From assembly GCA_002352185.1 (NCBI GenBank), contig DEHY01000135.1, forward strand, positions 3,956-12,556: a stretch of DNA of 8,601 bases, given 5' to 3'. This DNA is from Competibacteraceae bacterium UBA2788 (lineage in GTDB: Bacteria > Pseudomonadota > Gammaproteobacteria > Competibacterales > Competibacteraceae). The translations under genes were made by a program, and so were the position numbers. The notes under the pieces are model-generated. The model made no database searches. It saw only the letters and a list, made by a program, of their open reading frames with translations, and was not told the DNA's origin. Of this stretch, positions 1-5,593 are shown in pieces; positions within the stretch are counted from its first letter, which is position 1, and each line of letters begins with the position of its first letter.

Positions 1-129
1 CAGCCGCCGGTGATGGAGGCGCTGTTGATCACCCGGGTGGGTGAACAGGAATGGGTTCGGGAAAGCCTGTTCGACACCGAGCTGCCGCCGCTGCGCAACG
101 CGGCGCCGGTTCAGGCCTTTGAATTCTGA
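1..129 (+). CDS. C-terminal fragment of a probable protein-L-isoaspartate O-methyltransferase-like protein
   Basis: Frame 1 is open from the first base of the window to a TGA at 127-129, giving the last 42 residues of a protein whose start lies outside. The readable end contains MEALLITRVGE, then an ESLFDTELPPL segment, and finishes AFEF. This matches, from memory, the C-terminal strand region of the Pcm-like SAM-dependent methyltransferases often encoded just upstream of tolC in gammaproteobacteria. The family repairs isoaspartyl residues in damaged proteins in the cytosol. The catalytic SAM-binding part is not in the window, so the family call rests on a short tail and on position before tolC. 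It is certain that a coding region ends here; the product name is a moderate guess. Confidence 0.6.
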   Translation, partial: QPPVMEALLITRVGEQEWVRESLFDTELPPLRNAAPVQAFEF

Positions 130-172
130 ATCCGGTTTTCGCCGATGAAGCGGCGCCGGATTCCCGGTTTTT
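129..172 (+). terminator. Bulged hairpin followed by a T-run, possible terminator after the methyltransferase-like gene
   Basis: AATCCGG (129-135) pairs with CCGGATT (156-162), and CGCCG (140-144) with CGGCG (151-155), around an ATGAAG loop. The result is a 12-bp stem with a four-T bulge on one side. A run of five T at 168-172 begins five bases after the stem. The hairpin starts at the last base of the upstream stop codon. The bulge and the displaced T-run make it an imperfect intrinsic terminator, so transcription may also read through into tolC. Confidence 0.4.
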
Positions 173-176
173 GCGG

Positions 177-206
177 TCGGTTCGGCACATCAGAATTTAT
201 TAAAAT
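177..206 (+). promoter_or_regulatory. Weak candidate promoter for tolC
   Basis: TAAAAT at 201-206 matches the sigma70 -10 consensus at five of six positions, inside an AT-rich patch that stands out from its surroundings. The best-spaced -35 is the poor TCGGTT at 177-182, 18 bp upstream. It lies after the putative terminator and 28 bp before the tolC start, which suits a short leader. The evidence is only the -10 box and the position. Confidence 0.3.
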
Positions 207-234
207 ACCTGTTCTCAGGGGGAGCTTGTCAGCC

Positions 235-1734
235 ATGCCCAAAGTGCATCGTCTGGTATTGGCCGGAATCATAGCCGCGCTGTGCGGCCAACCGGCGGGG
301 GCGGAAAATCTGCTGCAAGTCTATCGTCAGGCCTTTGAGAGCGATCCCGTACTCAAGGCCGCCGCCGCCAGCCGGGAAGCCGCCCAGGAAACCAAACCGC
401 AGGCACGGGCGCTGCTGCTGCCTAATGCGGGAGTCACGGCCCAACAGGGGCGCACCTTCGGGATCGCAGGGGCGCGGGACAATTCAGCGTTCAACAGCCA
501 CAACTATGCGATAGGGCTGACGCAACCCCTCTACAATCGTGGCAGCCAGGTCCAGCAGCGGCTGGCGGACACGGTGGTCAGTCAGTCCGATGTGGATTTC
601 CGCAATACCCAGAACGAACTGGTGTTACGGGTGGCGCAAGGCTATTTCGGGGTCCTGTTTGCGCTGGATAACCTGACCTTCACCACGGCGGCCAAAAATG
701 CGTTTGCACGGCAACTCGAACAGGCAAACCGGCGATTCGAGGTGGGATTGGCGACCATCACCGACGTGTATGACGCCCAGGCCCGTTTCGACGCCGCCGT
801 TTCCCAGGAAGTGAGCGCCATCAACAAGCTGGCCGACGCCCGCGAGCTGCTGCGGCAACTGACCAGCCAGGAGTATGCCCAGATCGCGATTCTCAGCGAG
901 CGGATGCCGCTATCGCTGCCCAAGCCGAACGATCCCGAAGAGTGGGTGCGCATGGCGCTGGAAAATAATCTCAAGCTGCGCAGCGCGAATTTCGGAGTGG
1001 ATCGGGCGCGGGAAAACATCAAGCTGCAAAAGGCCGGTCATTACCCAACGCTCGATCTCAAGGCCAGCCGCACCGATTTCGATAACAGCATCACCGACAC
1101 CACCAGCAGCCAGGTCAATCTGGAACTCACCATTCCGCTCTACACCGGCGGCGCGGTGTCCTCGCGTTCCCGTGAGGCGGCTTACAACTACGAAGCCGCC
1201 CGGCAGAGTCTGGAGAACTTGCAGCGCGACACCATTCGCACCGTGCGCAACGCCTACCGGGGTCAGGAAACCGCCATCAGCCAGATCAAGGCGCTCAACC
1301 AGACCCGCATTTCCACCCGCAGCGCTTTGGAAGCCAATCAGGCCGGTTACGAGGTAGGCACGCGCACCATCGTGGATGTGCTGGACGCCGAGCGCAATGT
1401 CTATCAGGCTGAATTGGAATATGCCAACGCCCGTTATTCCTACATCGTTAATTTTCTGGCGTTGCGGCAGGCCGCCGGGCAGCTTTCGGAAGCGGATGTC
1501 ACCGAGATCAACGGCTGGCTGGACAAGCCCCGGGCAACGGACGGCTCCTCCAGGGAACCGGCCAAGGAGCCGACCAAGCCGATTGCCAATAAGGACAAGG
1601 CCAGCGGTAAACCGGCCAGGGTCGCTGACAAGGCCATGAAGGCGCCTGCCCCTCAATCCCCTGATAAGGCAACCGCCGATAAGGCAACGCCTTCCAGTCC
1701 AGCGCTCAAACCACCCTCTGCTGCGCCCAAGTAA
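235..1734 (+). CDS. tolC: TolC-family outer membrane efflux/secretion channel with a Lys/Ala/Pro-rich C-terminal tail
   Basis: This encodes a 499-aa precursor of the trimeric outer-membrane channel used by RND and ABC exporters and type I secretion. The ATG at 235 is chosen because an AGGGGGAG Shine-Dalgarno run lies at 217-224 and because a good signal peptide follows (residues 1-23, cleavage after AGA before ENLL). The open frame continues upstream to 145, but that start sits inside a hairpin. Two tandem OEP repeats are visible: the first has GLATITDVYDAQ at 171-182, the second has VGTRTIVDVLDAERNVY at 374-390 followed by AELEYANARYSY, a typical TolC signature. The strand segments TQPLYNRG (97-103) and IPLYTGG (300-306) are the paired positions of the two repeats. 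Residues 432-499 form a low-complexity tail rich in Lys, Ala and Pro with recurring DKA triplets, so the family core ends near residue 430. The RDD gene follows after 29 bp. Confidence 0.93.
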   Translation: MPKVHRLVLAGIIAALCGQPAGAENLLQVYRQAFESDPVLKAAAASREAAQETKPQARALLLPNAGVTAQQGRTFGIAGARDNSAFNSHNYAIGLTQPLYNRGSQVQQRLADTVVSQSDVDFRNTQNELVLRVAQGYFGVLFALDNLTFTTAAKNAFARQLEQANRRFEVGLATITDVYDAQARFDAAVSQEVSAINKLADARELLRQLTSQEYAQIAILSERMPLSLPKPNDPEEWVRMALENNLKLRSANFGVDRARENIKLQKAGHYPTLDLKASRTDFDNSITDTTSSQVNLELTIPLYTGGAVSSRSREAAYNYEAARQSLENLQRDTIRTVRNAYRGQETAISQIKALNQTRISTRSALEANQAGYEVGTRTIVDVLDAERNVYQAELEYANARYSYIVNFLALRQAAGQLSEADVTEINGWLDKPRATDGSSREPAKEPTKPIANKDKASGKPARVADKAMKAPAPQSPDKATADKATPSSPALKPPSAAPK

Positions 1735-1763
1735 TCTGGCAGGCTACGGGTTCCGCCCCGCTG

Positions 1764-2291
1764 ATGGTAATGCACGGCACTGCGCCCCCCAACCCGCCGC
1801 TTCCCCGGCCATTGCTGGCTGGGTTGCCGCGTCGGCTGGCGGCCATTGTTTACGACAGCCTGTTATTGACCGGGGTGCTGTTCGTCGCCAGCGCGCTCGC
1901 GTTAGGACTGGCGGCGGCGCTGCTGGGCAGTGAGGCTCTCAAGTTCCACAACCCGCTGGCCGGCAATCCTTTCTTCTCCACCTATCTACTGCTGGTCTGC
2001 TTTTTTTTCTATGGCGGATTCTGGACTTGCGGCGGTCAGACCTTGGGGATGCGCGCCTGGCGGTTGCGGGTGCAGCGGCGCGATGGTCGTGGCATCGGCT
2101 GGTGGCAGGCGTTACTGCGCTTCCTGATCGCCGGTCTGTGGCTAGTCCCGGTCGCTTACCTGCATCGAGTGTTTGGAGTCAGCGTTGGCCTCAGCCTGGC
2201 GGCGGGACTGGGGTGTCTACTGCTGCTATTGGCGCTGCGTCTGCCCGACCGTGGGTCGGAGACCGAACTGGTGCTGCTGCCCAAATCTTGA
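1764..2291 (+). CDS. RDD-family integral membrane protein
   Basis: A 175-aa inner-membrane protein of the RDD family, whose members are poorly characterised; some are linked to ion or solute transport. The defining Arg and Asp are seen in RRLAAIVYDSLL (R24, D31), and the usual middle motif appears as GGQTLGMRAWRLRV (90-103) followed by RRDG. Hydrophobic segments lie at about 27-55, 70-88, 116-133 and 139-160, separated by short basic loops. The N-terminus carries a proline-rich stretch before the first membrane segment. The start may be the ATG at 1764 or the ATG at 1770; neither has a clear Shine-Dalgarno site. The 29-bp gap to tolC suggests co-transcription. A run of eight T at 2001-2008 encodes part of the Phe cluster in the second membrane segment. 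Family assignment is fairly secure; function is unknown. Confidence 0.85.
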   Translation: MVMHGTAPPNPPLPRPLLAGLPRRLAAIVYDSLLLTGVLFVASALALGLAAALLGSEALKFHNPLAGNPFFSTYLLLVCFFFYGGFWTCGGQTLGMRAWRLRVQRRDGRGIGWWQALLRFLIAGLWLVPVAYLHRVFGVSVGLSLAAGLGCLLLLLALRLPDRGSETELVLLPKS

Positions 2292-2367
2292 CTGCGCTCA
2301 ACACGGTAAGCGCAGTACTGAGCGAAAGTGCGCAGGATGCACCGACGAAAGAAGCGCATCCTGCACA
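2291..2367. terminator. Two inverted repeats at the convergent junction, possible bidirectional transcription end
   Basis: ACTGCGCT (2291-2298) pairs with AGCGCAGT (2309-2316) and overlaps the RDD stop codon. An alternative stem, CGCTCA (2295-2300) with TGAGCG (2319-2324), would compete with it. A second hairpin, GCAGGATGC (2332-2340) with GCATCCTGC (2356-2364), ends just short of the stop codon of the minus-strand gene. No T-run follows either stem on either strand, so this is not a standard intrinsic terminator. The location between two converging genes is what favours a transcription-end role. A REP-like interspersed repeat is the main alternative. Confidence 0.4.
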
Positions 2368-2371
2368 GAGC

Positions 2372-2929
2372 CTAGCGCGTAAGATTAAGATCCTGCTTTT
2401 CCTTCTCGCCCTCTTCGCTATACCAACCGATTAGCATCTTGCCATCATCGGCAATTTTCCATTCCAATTCGCCTCGACTTTCCTCTCCTTTACCGACTTT
2501 TGGACGCTCCCACCATTTGGCCTGAATCATTTTGTCTTTGACAAGACCTTCGATCTTGCCATCCTGAGTTACGCCGTCATCATCCTTGTACTGGTAAGCG
2601 CCAACAATCTTGTTGCCCGTCTGTTCAAGGGTGACTTCGCCGACGAGATTGGATGACCATTTTCCGCTGAGAGTGGCGCTCGCCGCTGCTGGAGCCGCTG
2701 CTGCTGGGGCTGCTGGGGTTGCCGCTGGAGCCGCTGCTGGGGTTGCCGCTGGAGCCGCTGCCGCTGGAGCCGCTGCTGCTGGGGCTGCTGGAGCCGCTGC
2801 TGCTGGGGCTGCTGGAGCTGCTGCTGCTGGGGCTGCTGGAGCCGTCGCCGGGTTCTCCGCGCTTCCCGCCGTATAAACAACGCTGCAAGCGACCAAAATG
2901 CCAATTGGACCTAACATCATCTTACGCAT
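2372..2929 (-). CDS. Exported protein with Ala/Pro repeat tract and small beta-rich C-terminal domain
   Basis: A 185-aa protein with no function I can assign. The ATG at 2929 is preceded by AAGGA at 2940-2936, six bases upstream, a good ribosome site. Residues 1-24 look like an export signal (basic RK, hydrophobic core, cleavage after AGSA). LVAC at 12-15 also fits a lipobox, so a lipoprotein anchored at Cys15 is possible, though the hydrophobic stretch before it is short. Residues 27-84 are almost only Ala and Pro with two Thr, probably an extended spacer. Residues 87-185 begin LSGKWSSNLVGEVTLEQ, continue with NKIVGAYQY and QAKWWERP, and end DLNLTR. Evenly spaced Gly and Trp and alternating hydrophobics suggest a small antiparallel beta-barrel of avidin/lipocalin-like type. 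The acidic and basic residues are numerous and there is no further cysteine. It lies 39 bp after the four-cysteine gene and is probably co-transcribed with it. Confidence 0.85.
   Translation of the reverse strand: MRKMMLGPIGILVACSVVYTAGSAENPATAPAAPAAAAPAAPAAAAPAAPAAAAPAAAAPAATPAAAPAATPAAPAAAAPAAASATLSGKWSSNLVGEVTLEQTGNKIVGAYQYKDDDGVTQDGKIEGLVKDKMIQAKWWERPKVGKGEESRGELEWKIADDGKMLIGWYSEEGEKEKQDLNLTR
2695..2841 (-). repeat. 24-bp tandem repeat encoding the Ala/Pro tract
   Basis: Three adjacent 24-bp units lie at 2770-2793, 2794-2817 and 2818-2841. The first two are identical and the third differs by one base. A fourth unit at 2695-2718 differs from the first by one base, and 2719-2769 holds degenerate partial copies rich in CCGCTGGAG. 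On the coding strand each unit reads Ala-Pro-Ala-Ala-Pro-Ala-Ala-Ala. The array consists largely of CAG/CTG-like triplets, so slippage or recombination could change its length in multiples of three bases without breaking the gene. Confidence 0.85.
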
Positions 2930-2968
2930 ATTTTTTCCTTATAGGCCGACTGATAAAAAGCGTCTGGA

Positions 2969-3232
2969 TTACTTCCAACCCGCCGTAGCGCTACACTCTC
3001 TTTCTTCCTTCGGGTGGGACTTTTCCCACTGGGTGATGGACTGCGTTTCATTGCTGCTCATCTTACTATTCATGCATTCACAATACTTCTGCACCACCTC
3101 AGTCGGCTTACCTTCATCCTTATTGTCCATCATGCACTGAGCGATCCATTTGGTATCATCCGCATCCGCAAAAGCCAGACCGCTGACAGTAACGGAAGCG
3201 ATGAGAAATAGGGTGCTGATTTTCACTTTCAT
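2969..3232 (-). CDS. Small exported four-cysteine protein of unknown function
   Basis: An 87-aa precursor. The ATG at 3232 is preferred over the longer open frame to 3310 because AGGAG at 3244-3240 sits seven bases upstream and a clean signal peptide follows (residues 1-22, cleavage after AFA before DADD). The mature part of about 65 residues has four cysteines at 33, 51, 53 and 80, in a C-x17-C-x-C-x26-C pattern, with WIAQCMMDNKDEGK and then YCECMNSKM as the most striking segments. It is highly charged and likely helical, with a disulfide-stabilised fold in the periplasm. I recall similar short exported proteins with a YCxCM motif in other gammaproteobacteria, but no named family or function. 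It stands 160 bp downstream of dsbD on the same strand and 39 bp upstream of the Ala/Pro protein. Confidence 0.85.
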   Translation of the reverse strand: MKVKISTLFLIASVTVSGLAFADADDTKWIAQCMMDNKDEGKPTEVVQKYCECMNSKMSSNETQSITQWEKSHPKEERECSATAGWK

Positions 3233-3282
3233 GACAGGACTCCTGATGTGGGTTAAAAAATCGGCCACAGCGATTAAAAACA

Positions 3283-3310
3283 ATTTCAGTGTAGCCCCAA
3301 CCTGCGTCAA
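3283..3310 (-). promoter_or_regulatory. Candidate sigma70 promoter for the two small exported genes
   Basis: TTGACG at 3310-3305 matches the -35 consensus at five of six positions. TGAAAT at 3288-3283, 16 bp downstream, matches the -10 at four of six. Transcription would begin about 45 bases before the start codon at 3232. The rest of the 160-bp gap after dsbD (3233-3392) shows no clear terminator and no further gene. Confidence 0.35.
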
Positions 3311-3392
3311 GGCGAGTCGTACTCAGCCGTCCGGAATCCATATTGAGCTAAAAGGGAAACCAGAGAACAATTTACGCAACGGCGGATGTCAG

Positions 3393-5237
3393 CTAAAGTC
3401 GCCGCACATGCGCGCTAAACGCATCCGCCGCCATAAATCCCACCACCCGCCGCTCGCGGCGCTCCTTGCCGTCCAGGCCGAAAAACAGAATCGCAGGGGG
3501 GCCGATGACGCCGAAGCGGCGCAGCAAGGCTTGATCGGCGGCGTCGTTGGCGGTGACATCGGCCTGTAGCGTCACCACGTCGGCCAAAGCCGTCCGCACC
3601 GTGCGATCAGAGAACGTTTCGCGTTCCAGTTCCTTACAACTCACGCACCAGTCTGCGTAAAAATCCAGCATCACTGTTCGTCCACCCGCTTCGCGCACCG
3701 CTCGATCCACATCGGCCACGGTTTTGACCCGGCGGAATGGGGGCGCCGCTGCTTCGCCGGCGGCATTGGCGATCAGGCCGACGCCGCGCAGCGGTTGCAG
3801 CGGATCGCGCCCCCCCGCCGCTACGCCCACCAGCAGCAGCACGCCGTAAATCAGCAGCACCAGACCGACTCCCTTGACCAGGGTGCGCCAAGGCGGCGCG
3901 CCATGCACGATGGGTTGCAGAGCGCCCATATACGTCGCGATGACGATGAGCAGCGTCGCCCACAACACCATGATGATCGCCGCCGGCAGGACGCGCTCCA
4001 GCAGCCACAGCGCCACCACGAGCAGCATCACGCCGAATACCCGCTTGATGCGCTCCATCCAGTGCCCGGCGTGCGGCAGCCAGTGGCCGGCGGAAGCGCC
4101 AATGATCAGCAGCGGCGCGCCCATGCCCAGACTCAGAGCGAACAGCGCCACCGCACCCAGGGTGAGATCGCCGGTGACGGCGATGAACGTCAGAACGCCA
4201 ATCAGAGGCGGCGCGACGCAGGGACCGACGATCAGCGCCGACAGGAGGCCCATGACCGCTACGCCGGCATACTGGCCGCCGCGCTGGCGGTTGCTCCATT
4301 CCACCAGCCGGTTTTGCAAATCGCCCGGCAGTTGCAGTTCGTACAGGTCGAACATGGACAGCGCCAGCAGTATAAACAGACCGCTGAACACACTGATCAC
4401 CCAAGGATTCTGGAACCACGCCTGGACATTCTGGCCCAGCAGCGCCGCCAGCACGCCCGCGAGGGTGTAGGTCGCCGCCATTGCCAGCACATAACTCAGC
4501 GACAGCCGGAGCGCCCGGCCACGACTCAGGTTCGGACCCTGGCCGGCGATCAGGCTGGACAGAATCGGCATCATGGGAAATACGCAGGGGGTGAAGGCCA
4601 GCAGCAAGCCGAAGCCGAAAAAGGCGGGAATCGCCAGAAAGCGCTGCTCGCCCAACAGTCGCGCCAGCCGATCCGGTTCGGCTTCATTGCGTTCGGTTCC
4701 CGCCGTGGCCGCGTTTGGCGGCGCGACCCGCACCCTCGATCCCTCTCCCAGCGGGCGCTGAGCATCCGTCGGCAGCGTCACGCGCACGGTCCGGCTCAGC
4801 GGCGGGTAGCAGACGCCCACTTCGGCGCAACCTTGATAATTGGCTGTCACCTGCACGGTTTGGGCGCTGAAGGATTCGCGTTGCAGGCGGGCGATGATCA
4901 CCGCCTCGGTGTGAAACACCGCCTGTCGGCCAAAATAGGGATCGTCTTTTGGCTCGCCCGCCGGGATTTCCAGCGCGGTGATCGTAACGCCGGGGGCGTC
5001 CGGCACACTCAGCCGGAACTTGTCGCGATACAGATAATAACCGGGCGCAATGATCCAGCGCGCTTCCAGAGTGGCCGGATCAAGGGCGCTGAGGGTCAAC
5101 TGGAATGCCTGATCGGCTTCGAGGATCCGCTCCGGCGCAGAGGCGCTGAAGCGGTCGAGCAGCCCCGCCAGCGCAGGCGCCGCCAGCAGCGCCAGCCACA
5201 GCGCCAGCCATGGCCGCGCCCGGAGTGGAGACTTCAT
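3393..5237 (-). CDS. dsbD: Thiol:disulfide interchange protein DsbD
   Basis: A 614-aa inner-membrane protein that passes electrons from cytosolic thioredoxin to periplasmic partners such as DsbC and the cytochrome c maturation thioredoxins. All three family domains and all six redox cysteines are visible. After a signal peptide (about 1-24, ending PALA) comes the periplasmic alpha domain with C137 and C143 (YQGCAEVGVCYPP). The eight-helix beta domain spans about 200-475, with C218 in FTPCVFPMMP and C340 in VGPCVAPPLIG. The thioredoxin-like gamma domain has C531 and C534 in YADWCVSCKELE, and the cis-Pro loop VIGPPAILFF. The start at 5237 overlaps the cutA stop by four bases (ATGA), which implies translational coupling. 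The frame remains open to 5537, but that extension is out-of-frame cutA sequence. The length is a little above the 565 aa of E. coli DsbD. Confidence 0.97.
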   Translation of the reverse strand: MKSPLRARPWLALWLALLAAPALAGLLDRFSASAPERILEADQAFQLTLSALDPATLEARWIIAPGYYLYRDKFRLSVPDAPGVTITALEIPAGEPKDDPYFGRQAVFHTEAVIIARLQRESFSAQTVQVTANYQGCAEVGVCYPPLSRTVRVTLPTDAQRPLGEGSRVRVAPPNAATAGTERNEAEPDRLARLLGEQRFLAIPAFFGFGLLLAFTPCVFPMMPILSSLIAGQGPNLSRGRALRLSLSYVLAMAATYTLAGVLAALLGQNVQAWFQNPWVISVFSGLFILLALSMFDLYELQLPGDLQNRLVEWSNRQRGGQYAGVAVMGLLSALIVGPCVAPPLIGVLTFIAVTGDLTLGAVALFALSLGMGAPLLIIGASAGHWLPHAGHWMERIKRVFGVMLLVVALWLLERVLPAAIIMVLWATLLIVIATYMGALQPIVHGAPPWRTLVKGVGLVLLIYGVLLLVGVAAGGRDPLQPLRGVGLIANAAGEAAAPPFRRVKTVADVDRAVREAGGRTVMLDFYADWCVSCKELERETFSDRTVRTALADVVTLQADVTANDAADQALLRRFGVIGPPAILFFGLDGKERRERRVVGFMAADAFSAHVRRL

Positions 5238-5563
5238 ACCGGCGCTCCGGTGTTGTCGGCGATCCAGTCCAGATAGGCCGCTGATCCGGCCTGAATCGGC
5301 AGGGCGATGATCTCCGGGACCTGGTAGGGATGCAGCTCGCGGATGCGCGCCTCCAGCAACGGATAGATCGCCTGGTGGGTTTTGAGCAGCAGCAACAGTT
5401 CGGAATCGCGCTGGATCTGGCCTTGCCAGCGATAGATCGAGGTCAGGCCCGGCACGATGTTGGCGCAAGCGGCCAGCCGCTCGCCGACCAGGGTTTCGGC
5501 GATGCGCTCCGCCGTGGCCGGGTCGGGGCAGGTGCAAAGAATCAGCAAGGGCGATGAATGCAT
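5234..5563 (-). CDS. cutA: Divalent cation tolerance protein CutA
   Basis: A 109-aa member of the CutA1 family, small PII-like trimeric proteins named for a role in copper and other divalent-metal tolerance; the exact biochemical role is still debated. It is full length compared with E. coli CutA (112 aa). Family segments are visible in order: CTCPD at 10-14, GERLAACANIVPGLTSIYRW at 27-46 with the conserved Cys33, the long strand around LLLLLKT (56-62), and IRELHPYQVPEIIALPI at 74-90 with His78. The ATG at 5563 has only a weak GAAAG Shine-Dalgarno at 5575-5571. It sits 30 bp after mnmG and overlaps the dsbD start by four bases. The cutA-dsbD order is also found in E. coli. Confidence 0.96.
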   Translation of the reverse strand: MHSSPLLILCTCPDPATAERIAETLVGERLAACANIVPGLTSIYRWQGQIQRDSELLLLLKTHQAIYPLLEARIRELHPYQVPEIIALPIQAGSAAYLDWIADNTGAPV

Positions 5564-5593
5564 GGCGTTGCTTTCAGTTGGCAGGGTCTGGAT

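Noticed and set aside
145..234. N-terminal extension of TolC to the ATG at 145
   Set aside because: It would start inside a hairpin and put 30 non-signal residues in front of a good signal peptide; the ATG at 235 has a strong ribosome site.
910..1656. A 248-codon open frame on the minus strand opposite tolC
   Set aside because: Lies entirely within the clear TolC coding region and shows no signal peptide, motif or ribosome site.
2695..2841. CRISPR array
   Set aside because: The repeats are directly adjacent, without unique spacers, and in frame within a protein gene.
2569..2904. Gln/Pro-rich and Ser/Pro-rich frames across the repeat array
   Set aside because: They are shifted readings of the Ala/Pro repeat, without their own start signals; only one frame has a signal peptide and a folded domain.
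3233..3310. Longer form of the four-cysteine protein starting at 3310
   Set aside because: The AGGAG site at 3244-3240 and the signal peptide both point to the ATG at 3232.
3795..5276. A 493-codon open frame on the + strand opposite dsbD
   Set aside because: Translation is Gln/Arg/His-rich with no domain, as expected for the antisense of a GC-rich membrane-protein gene.
5238..5537. N-terminal extension of DsbD to 5537
   Set aside because: It is cutA read in another frame; the ATG at 5237 has an ATGA overlap and begins a signal peptide.
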